Below, piece after piece: positions 49,401 through 57,343 of a stretch of DNA of 64,000 nt (the first letter of the stretch is position 1; every line of letters begins with the position of its first letter). The translations under genes and the position numbers were made by a program. This stretch comes from JAWLGJ01 sp041685145 (GTDB lineage: Bacteria; Pseudomonadota; Alphaproteobacteria; Rhodospirillales; Magnetospirillaceae). A model generated the notes under the pieces. The model was given only the letters and a program-made list of their open reading frames with translations. It was not told the origin of the DNA and made no database searches. Where the stretch lies: the NCBI GenBank assembly GCA_041685145.1, contig JAWLGJ010000001.1, forward strand, positions 92,308 to 156,307, written 5' to 3'.

Positions 49401-49881
49401 TTGCGGCCGCACCTTCGACGACCGCATTGACCAGATGGCTCTCCGTCCATCCGCCGCGGGGCTGTCGCGCGACAATGCCAGCCGCTCTCAAAGCTTGGCC
49501 AGTCACGCGAACGGGATCATCTCGGCGTCCGACGACGGGAACGATCCGCCAGCCTTCTTCGCCGGGCGGCAAAGCGCTGGACATGGCCGATGTCAGCTTG
49601 CGACCAAAAACCTTGGCAGCGCTCTGGCGGAGAGCCGCGTCGCCGCTCAACAAGGCACTGAGGGCGATGACGAGACTCGATTTGCCGCTCCCGTAGGGGC
49701 CGGTCCATGTGAATGCGCCCTGCCCGGTTTCAGAAACATGGCGCGCCATCGTAAGGAGCATTTCTGCGGAAGATTGGGCGCAGATAAACCCTTCAAGAGC
49801 CTTTGCGTCACCGAGATCGGTGTCGATCCGAACGGAGCGCAAGAAGCGCCGGGCTACATGGACGCGATCTTGCATCGTCAT
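46495..49881 (-). CDS. sspC: DNA phosphorothioation ATPase SspC
   Basis: A 1128-aa protein with an N-terminal P-loop ATPase domain: Walker A GPYGSGKS at 61-68 and Walker B LILFIDEMGKFLE at 168-180. The sequence QGAFTWTGPYGSGKSSLVIA is typical of large AAA-like ATPases in defence operons. The remaining 900 residues are helical with no motif I can name. Between sspB and sspD with 4-bp overlaps on both sides, it corresponds to the ATPase of the SspBCD modification complex. It has no membrane segments. Confidence 0.78.
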   Translation of the reverse strand: MTMQDRVHVARRFLRSVRIDTDLGDAKALEGFICAQSSAEMLLTMARHVSETGQGAFTWTGPYGSGKSSLVIALSALLSGDAALRQSAAKVFGRKLTSAMSSALPPGEEGWRIVPVVGRRDDPVRVTGQALRAAGIVARQPRGGWTESHLVNAVVEGAAAKQKSYGGLILFIDEMGKFLEGAAQDEADVYVFQQLAEAASRSGGRLIVVGVLHQAFEEYAHRLSSEMRDEWSKIQGRFVDLAVNTAGDEQIDLISRAIESEHRPKAPSSLSRQVAALVHRDRPADSDRLALMLESCWPLHPVVACLLGPISRRRFGQNQRSIFGFLNSAEPHGFQDFLRRAEEYALYGPDQLWDYLRANLEPSILASPDGHRWALAVEALERCEAIGGDALHTKLLKTIAVLDLFKERSGLLPSVKLLRACLPEVSDAAFRKALAQLDSWSFTLFKKFLGAYAIFAGSDFDIEEAVRTALADVDQIDFGALSSLAGLQPVLAKRHYHETGALRWFEVNIAPVSRVIELASGYDPKGGAIGQLLLAIPTEGESDNEAARLCREAARHSDSWDVIVGISKRAPIVLALARELLALEAVRNDRPELAGDPVARREVAARLAALQGNLESELHKAFDSALWYRKHHSPKPYRHAELNSLASDLADRRFHKCPRLHNELLNRQRPSSNAIAAQNALLRRMVLNEGEARLGIDGFPAEGGLFASVLEATGLYANDSDAWRFVSPQDDHDSRLAPLWEAASDHLRHHHDRTISVSELYDVWRRQPFGLKDGLMPVLAVAFILSRRSSLAIYREGFFRARFDDVDVEYLAKDASTIQLRWMDLSEVARRLLSSMAQIVRDLDRRNELIHLEPIDVARGLVGIYDQLPPWTKRTMRLSANAVRVRDLFKRARDPNKFLFDDIPAAIGAAGSTAASADLERIVTGLREGLVELVQAYPSMLHRLRHIMLSELQVPNTAPQSIAELRDRAENARQLAGDFHVEAFVSRLSQFDGTDGGIEGIASLAANKPPRDWVDPDLDRAMVDIADMAQKFLRAETYARVKGRPDKRHAMAVVIGMGGTPRPILKEFDVTEGDRDAVNALVERVAAALEQADTSKRSVILAALAEVSARYMADPIVPKANGKGREAS

Positions 49882-50840
49882 AAGGCCGCCTCACCCCACG
49901 TGCCGCCTGCATAGTCGATGTCAACGAAAGACAGTCCGGCATCGAGCTTGAGATCAGGATTTCGGACGACCTGTTTGAGACCGGCTGTCTCCGACCAATG
50001 CAGATCTCCGTCGGTAATAGCGTCGAGATCGGAGAGCCGGTCCGCAACATTATTCTCGTCCAGAAGAAAAACGCGGCCGGGACTGCCGGGCTCGTGGGCT
50101 ATCGCCTCGAACGACAGAGTGGCTGCGCCGGGCGAGTACCGTCCCCAGAAATCCAGCAGAGCGTAGACGAACACACCACCGCCCAAGCTGGTCTTCGGCC
50201 CACGAACAAAGCGGAAACCGTCCCGCTTGCGGATAGCCCTGATAAGGCCGAGCTCTGTGAGAGGGGACTCCAACGCGTCGTCGTGTCCGGCCTGCCCTGA
50301 TGGCTGCTGTGACACATAGGTTCGAATGAAACACGCGACGTCATTTTTGACGGTACTCGCCGCCACTCGTTTCCATCCGCGATCCTTCGCAAGGCGAGTA
50401 ATGCCTTTGACGAGGTGATCGCGATCGAAGGTGAGCGCGGGGTAGTGGTTGAACGCCCAAAACCACGTTGTCTTTGCCGGGCGCGCGGCCAAGTTCCAGT
50501 GGACGAGCCAAAGGGATGCCGGATGCTCCATATACGGGTCGCGGCCAGCGGAACCGAAGATCTTCCTGCCTAGCTCACTTGTTTGGATCACGGGCGACTT
50601 CGGCGAATCCTGAAGTATGCCTGCAGCCGAGCCCCAATGGCGCATTGATGCGACCATGTTCTTGCCGACGCCGAAACGCGCGATGGCACCGTCGCCGAAC
50701 ACCGACTTGTTTTCCGAATCGCCTTCCGTGGCCGCGACGACTTCGTACGCCTTCTTCAGCCACCCGTAGCGCAGCGGAAAGGTCTCGTGACCCGATAGCT
50801 GTGGGCTGTACCCATCCTGAAAAAGCGGTCCGCGTGCCAT
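49878..50840 (-). CDS. sspB: DNA phosphorothioation protein SspB (DUF4007 family)
   Basis: A 320-aa protein. The DUF4007 hallmark GHETFPLRYGWLKKAYE is at residues 17-33, followed by GVGKNMVASMRHWG, a DNA-binding-like segment of this family. In described Ssp systems SspB is a DNA nickase needed for single-stranded phosphorothioation. The ATG at 50840 is chosen because GGGGGG lies just upstream and the longer frame to 50942 reads through the divergent promoter. Its stop overlaps the sspC ATG. Confidence 0.82.
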   Translation of the reverse strand: MARGPLFQDGYSPQLSGHETFPLRYGWLKKAYEVVAATEGDSENKSVFGDGAIARFGVGKNMVASMRHWGSAAGILQDSPKSPVIQTSELGRKIFGSAGRDPYMEHPASLWLVHWNLAARPAKTTWFWAFNHYPALTFDRDHLVKGITRLAKDRGWKRVAASTVKNDVACFIRTYVSQQPSGQAGHDDALESPLTELGLIRAIRKRDGFRFVRGPKTSLGGGVFVYALLDFWGRYSPGAATLSFEAIAHEPGSPGRVFLLDENNVADRLSDLDAITDGDLHWSETAGLKQVVRNPDLKLDAGLSFVDIDYAGGTWGEAAL

Positions 50841-50850
50841 ATCCCCCCGA

Positions 50851-50927
50851 CCTGGACAGTTCCTCCAGGTCGACTTTATCCTACAAGATGTGGTAGGGTC
50901 AATCGAGGGCCTGGAGGTATCCTCCAG
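50851..50927. promoter_or_regulatory. Divergent sspB/sspA control region with two related inverted repeats
   Basis: The 150-bp spacer holds CTGGAGG-TAT-CCTCCAG at 50911-50927 and CCTGGA-N7-TCCAGG at 50851-50869. Read on the minus strand the latter is CCTGGAGGAACTGTCCAGG, so both sites share CCTGGAGG-N5/6-TCCAG in opposite orientation. One lies next to each divergent start. This looks like a shared operator; the regulator is unknown. Confidence 0.5.
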
Positions 50928-50990
50928 AACGCGTCTGAGCACGCGGGGCGACAGTTTCCAACGATTTCCGGGCTAGGCATTTGGGGGACC

Positions 50991-52178
50991 ATGAGAATCG
51001 GCGACACGATCTACCTTGACCATCAGGCGAGCACCCCTGTCGACGCAAGAGTTTTTTCCGAGATGGCCCCATATTTTGGTGAGTCCTTCGGAAACCCTCA
51101 TTCCACAGATCACGTTGCAGGATGGCGCGCGGCGCAGGCCGTCGAGGGCGCGGCGGCGCGCGTGGCGCAGTTGATCCGCGCGGATGCCGATGAGATCATC
51201 TTCACATCGGGAGCGACTGAGGCAAACAACCTTGCTCTGCTCGGCCTCGGAAGGCGCGCCGCTGGGGGCAAGCGTCGGAGATTTCTTGTCAGCGCGGTGG
51301 AGCACAAGAGCGTCCTCGCTGTCAGCCGTGTCCTGCGCGACCAACTCGGCTATCAGCTCGATTCGTTGCCTGTGGATCGCTTGGGCCGCGTCAACCTGTC
51401 GGCGCTGCGAGACTTGGCGGCGGACGATGTACTCGCGGTTTCCGTGATGGCTGTAAATAATGAGACCGGAACGATTGAAGATATACCTGCAATATCATCT
51501 CTGCTGGAAGGCACAGGCATAGTTCTGCACTGCGATGCCGCACAAGCTCCTTGTGCGATAGATTTGGGCCACTTCAATCGGCATGTCCATCTACTGAGCC
51601 TGTCCGGTCATAAGATGTACGGACCACAGGGCATAGGAGCCCTCTTCGTCCGACGCGAGATCAAAGATGCCCTGGAGCCGCTCCAATATGGTGGCGGTCA
51701 ACAGCAGGAATTGCGTTCGGGAACAGTCCCCGTCCCCCTTTGCGTAGGAATGGGTGCGGCCGCAGCCTTGCTCGGCGGCGCCGAAGCGAATGCTGAGCGC
51801 GAACGGCTGCGGCTATTGAGGGACAAATTCGTTCGCGGAATGATGGAGCTGCCGTGGAGAATTTCTCTCAACGGCGCTGCGGGTGCAGAGCGCCATCCCG
51901 GCAACGCAAACTTGCAGTTCGAGGGTTTTACGGCTCACAATATCCTTGGCGCCGTACAGCCCAGACTAGCGGCCTCCACCGGCTCGGCATGCACGTCCGG
52001 CATCCCCGAGCCTTCCCATGTTCTGAAGGCAGTCGGGCTCTCGGCCGAGCAAGCGGCCGCATCCATCCGGTTCAGCATCGGCCGATACACGACCGAGCAG
52101 GACGTCGATGCCGCCATCGACCTGGTCAAGGACGCGCTTTCGAGGCTCGCAGACGCCAACATGCTTCAATCCGCCTAG
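50991..52178 (+). CDS. sspA: Cysteine desulfurase SspA (DndA/IscS-type)
   Basis: A 395-aa PLP enzyme that takes sulfur from cysteine as a persulfide. The PLP lysine is K208 in SLSGHKMYGP, the conserved His is H105 in SAVEHKSV, and the catalytic cysteine is C334 in AASTGSACTSGIPEPSHVL. It starts at 50991 after GGGGG. It is divergent from sspB, and its closeness to sspBCD suggests it is the dedicated sulfur donor rather than a housekeeping IscS. A terminator follows. Confidence 0.88.
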   Translation: MRIGDTIYLDHQASTPVDARVFSEMAPYFGESFGNPHSTDHVAGWRAAQAVEGAAARVAQLIRADADEIIFTSGATEANNLALLGLGRRAAGGKRRRFLVSAVEHKSVLAVSRVLRDQLGYQLDSLPVDRLGRVNLSALRDLAADDVLAVSVMAVNNETGTIEDIPAISSLLEGTGIVLHCDAAQAPCAIDLGHFNRHVHLLSLSGHKMYGPQGIGALFVRREIKDALEPLQYGGGQQQELRSGTVPVPLCVGMGAAAALLGGAEANAERERLRLLRDKFVRGMMELPWRISLNGAAGAERHPGNANLQFEGFTAHNILGAVQPRLAASTGSACTSGIPEPSHVLKAVGLSAEQAAASIRFSIGRYTTEQDVDAAIDLVKDALSRLADANMLQSA

Positions 52179-52179
52179 T

Positions 52180-52221
52180 GACGCACGTCGTTTGACGCAC
52201 GTCGTTTGACGCACGTCGTTT
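52180..52221 (+). repeat. Three perfect 14-bp tandem repeats after sspA
   Basis: The unit GACGCACGTCGTTT occurs at 52180-52193, 52194-52207 and 52208-52221, beginning one base after the sspA stop. No spacers, so not CRISPR. It may be a replication-slippage tract or a protein or RNA-stability element. Confidence 0.9.
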
Positions 52222-52255
52222 GAGGTGCTCCTCCCGATTGGTTGGATCCTGTGGC

Positions 52256-52279
52256 GGGCTCCCTGAGGAGCCCGGTTTT
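52256..52279 (+). terminator. Rho-independent terminator of sspA
   Basis: Perfect 7-bp stem GGGCTCC (52256-52262) and GGAGCCC (52267-52273) with a 4-nt loop, followed by GGTTTT. It lies 77 bp after the sspA stop and before the convergent nuclease pseudogene. Confidence 0.75.
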
Positions 52280-52333
52280 GGGCCAGAATTCAGCGCTCAG
52301 CTTTGCTGATCGATTCTGATACTGCCGTCTCCA

Positions 52334-53893
52334 TCATTGCTTCGGTAACGTGCCCGCACACCCGCTCCTTGCAAGCGACCGGCGCGCCAAGGACCGGCGC
52401 CTGGAGCGGCAGTCATCGCGGTTATAGGCCCGGACCGTTTCCTTGCTCTCTTCGGTGACCTGGACCGCGTCATCCAGTTCCAGGCTGGCCTGAAGCACGG
52501 CGAGCGCGGCATTGGCTTCGACCAGCGGCGTCTCCCGCTCAAAGCCGTAAAACGGTTCGAGCTGCTTGATGGAGTAGCTTTCGACGCTCGCGCGCACGGC
52601 GTGCCGGACCACCTGGTACAGATCGACGAACAGTTTTGCCCTAAGCATTCGGTCAATCTCGTCCTCCCGGCTCGCATAGCGGCCCATCAGCCGCTTGAGC
52701 GCTGCCGGCTCGTAGGGCGCGTAGTGATAAATGTGCAGATCGGGGAAGGCCTCCCAGCGGGCCATCACGAAATCGACGAAGCGTTCGAACGCCTGCTTTT
52801 CATCGGCGCGAGTGAAGGCCCATTCGCCCCGGTAGGTTATCTCGCCATGCTCGTCTGCGAACAGGTAGCCGAAGAGATATTCGAGGCCGTGCTCGCCGAC
52901 AAACGGATCGCCTTCCAGGTCAAGGAAGATGTCTCCCTTGGAGGGTGCGGGCAGGCGGGTGAATCCGAAGCCTTCCTCCACCGGCAGCACTTCGTATTTG
53001 CGCTCGCCGGCGTTACGCGCCTCGCACTGAATCCGCGCCTGTTCGCGCACGCGGATGAGCGCCTCGGGCGAGCCCCGGTCCGGCTTCCAGCCAAGCGGCA
53101 CTGGCATGGCGGCGAGGTCCTGCACCGTCGCGACACCATGCCCCTTCAATTCATTGATCTGTAGTTTCGAGATGCCGGCGACGAGGCAGAGATGATCGTC
53201 ATCGCGCCGGCGCTTGTCGCAATCCTCGCGCCACCGGCAGATATCGCAGTGCGCGATGGGATCGGGATAGGTCTGCCTCGCATCGCCCATGGCAAGGCTC
53301 GCCGCGAGCCCGTTCTTCACCTGCCGGTAATAGGCCCCGTAATCGGCGAAGCGGTAGCATTGCGGCTCGAAATCCGACCACGGCACGATCACGTACATCC
53401 ATTCTGGCGCTGCCCCCTGCGCCGCGCCCAACAGGTCGGCGTAAAGACAGAGCTGAAGCACCGTGCCCGCCTTGGTCTCCCGTGCCAGTTTCGTATCGAT
53501 CGGCTCATAGGACCATGCACCCAGGCCGCTCGGGGACTCGACCCGGCGCAAAATGTCGGCGCGGCCCGCCCAGCCGTCATGGGCCAGCGAGCCCTGGACG
53601 ATGACTTCGGCCCCGTCCTTCATGGCGGCCAGCGTCTCGCCGACAGCGGCGTCGGTTACATCGACGCCGTCGATCCTGACAACGGTCAGGCCCGCATTTG
53701 TCAGGTGATCGACATAGTTCTGCTCGTGGATCGAGCCGCGCTCCCACAGAATTTCGAGCAGCGGGTCCCAGACTCTCGGCTTCGCGCGGGCGCCTTCGGC
53801 GACCGCCCGGTCAAGGGCGGTCAGATAATGGCAATTCAGATATCCGACGAGATCGCCGGCACTGAGCCGGAAAGAGCCCCCGATCTTCTCCAT
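52334..53893 (-). pseudogene. Truncated TM0106-family RecB-like nuclease
   Basis: 519 aa remain. After MEKIGGSFRLSAGDLVGYLN comes a RecB-type nuclease region (WSYEPIDTKLARETKAG, VLQLCLYADLLG), a cysteine group (HCDICRWREDC, later C in DDDHLCLVAG), and an RNase-H-like part (GDIFLDLEGDPFVGEHGLEY). The conserved AYNRDDC is followed by unrelated residues and a stop. Family members normally continue for several hundred residues into a superfamily 1 helicase, which is missing here. It may be a dead relic or a stand-alone nuclease. Confidence 0.75.
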
Positions 53894-54149
53894 GGGATCA
53901 GGATAACGGAGCCGTTTTGCTCGGACCAAACGGAATCGGGCAGGCTTCCACAGGGCCGTACCCGCTATCTGGTTCCGCCTTCAGTCGCGCCGTTCCTTCC
54001 GTTCTGGTAGGATTCGAGCCCCAGCGCTGCCCCCGCCCTTCAAGCCGATATCCATTGCGAGTGACCGCCGTCTCCCCTCCGAAATCGGAATCGACGATAT
54101 TGCCGTGTGCAACGGTTTTGCACAGGCGCGTAACGACGAACTGCAGACG

Positions 54150-54189
54150 TGAATCGAAAACTTAGATACATGAATCGAAAACTTAGATA
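54150..54189 (+). repeat. Two 19-bp direct repeats at 21-bp period
   Basis: TGAATCGAAAACTTAGATA is at 54150-54168 and 54171-54189, with further partial GAATCG copies at about 54193 and 54214. A period of 21 bp is two helical turns, which is typical of binding sites on one DNA face. Confidence 0.8.
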
Positions 54190-54410
54190 GTAGAATCGGC
54201 ATTCGCTGGTCGCGAATCGAAAATGCGTAACGCGATCACTGCGCGCGCGGGGCCCGCTATCCGGGCTCGACATCCCCGCGGCAAGCCAGGATCGTCCGCA
54301 GGTTTTCCGCGCCCTCGCCGTCGTTTGAAATTGGTTCCCCGCCGGGTCATGGTCGCCCGACGTCGCCAAAGGCGCCGCCAGCACCGTCAGTGTCTGCCGG
54401 TCCGCCCGCG

Positions 54411-54487
54411 GGCACCCGAGCAGCTTCTTCGCTGTCGCCCCGGCGCGACGCGCCCGCACCGGCGGTTGCCCCGTCGTCGAGGGCTGG
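54411..54487 (+). repeat. Diverged copy of the attR flank
   Basis: This stretch aligns with 59021-59097 over about 77 bp at roughly 80% identity, including GGCGCGACGCGCCCGCACC and GTTGCCCCGTCGTCGA. The other copy is chromosomal sequence directly right of attR. Confidence 0.7.
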
Positions 54488-54614
54488 CATGAAAGGGTGC
54501 TCCCCCCGTTACTCCACCATCGAGAATCGGCGATATAGTTCTGTGTAACGGATTTTTACGCGGGCGCTGTACGAACGTGATTCGACGATGTGGCGTGCGA
54601 CTGCCGCGCTCCGC

Positions 54615-54740
54615 TTGTCGCCGTGTCGGCGGTCGGTGCTCGTCCGCCAACCCCACCAAGGCCCCACCCCACGCCGCCATGATCTTGCGCGTCCTGGGCA
54701 GGGCCTCGTCGAGGCTGTAGTGCTCGTCGGTGACGTTCCG
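54615..54740 (-). pseudogene. C-terminal remnant of an integrase related to the island integrase
   Basis: The minus strand reads VTDEHYSLDEALPRTRKIMA then AWGGALVGLADEHRPP, matching the end of the intact integrase (EEHYSLDEVLPRKRKIMAAW). The DNA is also similar over about 110 bp (54636-54740 against 57360-57465). The tyrosine is kept but the rest of the gene is unrecognisable, so a second, older integration or a duplication is implied. Confidence 0.75.
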
Positions 54741-55241
54741 GCCCGACGCCCGAGTGCAAAGGGCAGGTCCGCTTCTGCTGGTCGGGCAGGGGGGCGGTGG
54801 ATCGCCATCACGCTGCGGGCGTCCTGGAACGGCTGTACCAGCTGGTCGACTGGACGCCTGAGCGGTCTCGCGGCGGAACCTTCGCAGATAGCATCCCCGG
54901 TCAGCACCGCCGGCGACGTCGGCTGGGGCTCGGGCGGCGGCGCACCGGGGGCGGCGACGGCTCCCCCGGGCCGGCACGCGGGGAGTGGTGGGCTTCGATC
55001 TGAGACGCAGGCGCGGTGACCAGTGCTGTGAGGCGGCTGGTAGTAGGGAGCGCAGGTCGACCACGACCTCGTGGTGGTCGGGCCGTAGGCGCGAGCACGG
55101 AAACGGTGGCGCCGTGACCGCGTCACGCAGGCTCGCCGCTCTTCGTCCGCCCCCGCTTGCGGAGTCTGTTCCAGGACGAGCGGGAGCCTAGGCAGACGGG
55201 CGGAGGCTGCCCTAGTCACGAACCGCTGCTGCTGTTTGGGC
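54741..55241. other. Non-coding decayed sequence
   Basis: Long open frames occur on both strands, but they are Arg/Pro/Gly-rich with no family features, as expected of high-GC non-coding DNA. I see no gene. Confidence 0.5.
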
Positions 55242-55700
55242 CTATTCCTGGCCCGCCTCCTTCTCGTGCTCCGTCAGTTCCCGCAGCTCAGTCTCATAGT
55301 CGTAATGGGCGAAGAGCCAGCGGGCCACCGCCTCGATATCGGCGCGGGAGATGGTCGGGTCGATGGTCTCGATCGGCGGCATGAGGCCGAAGCGCTGAAG
55401 CGCGGCCGGCATCGCCTTGATCTTCTCTTCGGCGGGGTCGAAGGTGAAATCGACCACGTGCGCGACGAAGGCGGCCTCGCTGTTGCCGGTCTTCTTGCGA
55501 ATGATGGTCGTCAGCAGGTTCATGGGCGGCGCGAGAAGATCTTCGACGTGATCCGCCTCCGCCGCCGAAAGGTTCTCCCTGTGGCAGGCGGCACAGGTCT
55601 CCGCAAAGACGGTGGCGCCATGGTCGGAAGCCGTGGCGGTTGCGGGAAAGGCCACCGCCACGGTGACGGCCAACCGAAGTGCGGCGCGCATCACGGGCAT
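55242..55700 (-). CDS. Small c-type cytochrome, periplasmic
   Basis: A 152-aa protein starting MPVMRAALRLAVTVAVAFPA with a signal peptide ending near TATAS. The haem-binding motif CAACH is at residues 36-40, and M107 in FGLMPPIE is a likely axial ligand. GAGGAG lies just before the ATG at 55700, which is why the longer frame is rejected. It is divergent from the MFS gene. Redox partner unknown. Confidence 0.82.
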   Translation of the reverse strand: MPVMRAALRLAVTVAVAFPATATASDHGATVFAETCAACHRENLSAAEADHVEDLLAPPMNLLTTIIRKKTGNSEAAFVAHVVDFTFDPAEEKIKAMPAALQRFGLMPPIETIDPTISRADIEAVARWLFAHYDYETELRELTEHEKEAGQE

Positions 55701-55783
55701 ATCCTCCTCGGTACGGTGTGGTCCCGGGCAGTCTATAGCAGGATTCCCTAATGTTCTCGACATGTCAGTGACTGGCGGCGAGC

Positions 55784-57190
55784 ATGGCCGCGCCGGTGGT
55801 CAAACAAACAGGACATCCGATGCTGTCCGTCCTCGCCAACCGCACCTACCGCCACCTGTTCGCGGCTCAGACCCTTTCGCTGCTGGGCACCGGGCTGACG
55901 ACGGTGGCGCTGGGGCTGTTGGCCTACGATCTCGCGGGCGCCGACGCCGGACTGGTGCTCGGCGTGGCGCTGGCGATCAAGATGGTCGCCTATGTCGGCG
56001 TCGCCCCCGTCGCGGGCGCCCTTGCGGCCCGCGTTGCGCGACGCCGCTTCCTCGTCGGGCTGGACCTCGTGCGCGCCGGCATGGTCGCGCTGCTGCCGTT
56101 TGTCACCGAGGTCTGGCAGATCTACGTCCTCGTGTTCCTGTTCCAGGCCTGCTCGGCTGCCTTCACCCCCACCTTCCAGGCGACCATCCCCGATATCCTT
56201 TCCGACGATCAGGATTACACCAGCGCCCTGTCGCTCTCGCGCCTGGCGTACGACCTGGAATCGCTGCTCAGCCCCCTGCTGGCGGGGCTGTTGCTGACGG
56301 TGGCGAGCTTCCACTGGCTGTTCGTCGGCAACGCCGTCGGCTTCGCCGCCTCGGCCGCGCTGGTCGTCTCGGCCGCTCTGCCGACGGTGCGCTCCCGCGT
56401 GCGTGAGCGTCCGTTCCGCGAGCGCCTGACCCGCGGCGCCTGGATCTATCTCAATACGCCGCGCCTGAAGGGCCTCTTTGCGCTCAGTCTCGCCGTCGCC
56501 TCGGCGGGAGCGATGGTGATCGTAAACACCGTCGTCTTGGTTCGCGAGATTCTTGGCGGCGATGACCGCGACGTGGCGATCTTTTTCGCGGCGTATGGCA
56601 TCGGTTCCATGCTGGTGGCGCTGACGCTGCCGCGCCTGCTCGATCGCGTCGCGCCGCGCCAGGCAATGCTGGCCGGCGGCCTGTTGCTGGTGGCGGTGCT
56701 GGCGGGGAGCATCCCCATGGCCCCGGTCTACGCGGGGTTCTTGTTGCTATGGGCCGGGCTCGGCGCCGGAATGTCCCTGATCCAGACGCCGTCCGGGCTG
56801 CTGCTCAAGCGCTCGGCGCAGAACGACGACCGGCCCGCCCTGTTCGCGGCGCAGTTTGCCTTGTCGCACGCCTGCTGGCTTGCCGCCTATCCCGCCGCCG
56901 GATGGCTGGGCGCGCGCCTCGGGCTCGAGGTGACGTTCGCGGTGATGGCGGTCGGGGCGGCGGTCGGCGTGACGTTGGCGATGCTGGCGTGGCCACGTCA
57001 CGATCCGCTGGTGATCGAGCACGAGCACTTAGATGTCGCCCACGCGCACGGCGCCCTCGATCACGCGCATCACAGTGATGAGGTCACAGAGTGGATCGAC
57101 GAGGAGGACGGAACCCACCGTCACCGCAGGTTCCGCCACGCGCACGCGTTCACCATCGACGACCACCACCCGGTTTGGCCGCGCGGCTAA
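55784..57190 (+). CDS. MFS transporter with histidine-rich C-terminal tail, possible metal exporter
   Basis: A 468-aa protein with about 12 transmembrane segments and the MFS loop LAARVARRRFLVGLDLVRAG. The last 60 residues contain about 16 histidines (HEHLDVAHAHGALDHAHH, HRHRRFRHAHAF), suggesting Ni, Co, Zn or Cu binding. NreB-type nickel exporters have this layout, but the metal cannot be read from sequence. An alternative start is the Met at 55820. It is divergent from the cytochrome gene. Confidence 0.78.
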   Translation: MAAPVVKQTGHPMLSVLANRTYRHLFAAQTLSLLGTGLTTVALGLLAYDLAGADAGLVLGVALAIKMVAYVGVAPVAGALAARVARRRFLVGLDLVRAGMVALLPFVTEVWQIYVLVFLFQACSAAFTPTFQATIPDILSDDQDYTSALSLSRLAYDLESLLSPLLAGLLLTVASFHWLFVGNAVGFAASAALVVSAALPTVRSRVRERPFRERLTRGAWIYLNTPRLKGLFALSLAVASAGAMVIVNTVVLVREILGGDDRDVAIFFAAYGIGSMLVALTLPRLLDRVAPRQAMLAGGLLLVAVLAGSIPMAPVYAGFLLLWAGLGAGMSLIQTPSGLLLKRSAQNDDRPALFAAQFALSHACWLAAYPAAGWLGARLGLEVTFAVMAVGAAVGVTLAMLAWPRHDPLVIEHEHLDVAHAHGALDHAHHSDEVTEWIDEEDGTHRHRRFRHAHAFTIDDHHPVWPRG

Positions 57191-57205
57191 CTAAGGAGAA
57201 ATGTG

Positions 57206-57334
57206 ATGAGCGACAGCATCCGCGAAGGCCTCGAGGACGCCATCGCCTACGCCAAGGGCGACACCGCGCGCGGGCGGGCGTCAGACATCCCCGTGGAGCG
57301 GTCCGGCCCGCACACTGCTCAAGGTGATGGGTGA
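57206..57334 (+). pseudogene. Truncated HTH antitoxin/regulator-like ORF
   Basis: A 42-aa frame after AAGGAG: MSDSIREGLEDAIAYAKGDT, then ARGRASDIPVE. This resembles the N-terminus of HigA/NadS-type antitoxins (pattern EGLEEALAYAKGE), which normally continue into an HTH domain. Here the frame stops 10 bp before the integrase 3' end. Confidence 0.5.
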
Positions 57335-57343
57335 CAAGAAACA

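Larger units (their letters stand above)
53894..54614. other. Non-coding remnant stretch with short repeats
   Basis: No credible gene. It holds two 19-bp direct repeats (54150-54168, 54171-54189) and a 77-bp segment (54411-54487) resembling the sequence just outside attR (59021-59097). Confidence 0.55.

Noticed and set aside
51000..52178. sspA as housekeeping iscS
   Set aside because: No iscR, iscU or other iron-sulfur genes are adjacent, and it shares a control region with sspB. The dedicated role is more likely, although a dual role is possible.
52180..52221. CRISPR array
   Set aside because: The 14-bp units are directly adjacent with no spacers, and no cas gene is present.
54509..55219. 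236-aa minus-strand open frame as a real gene
   Set aside because: Composition is Arg/Pro/Gly-rich and featureless. Only a 40-codon segment in an alternative frame is recognisable, as an integrase tail.
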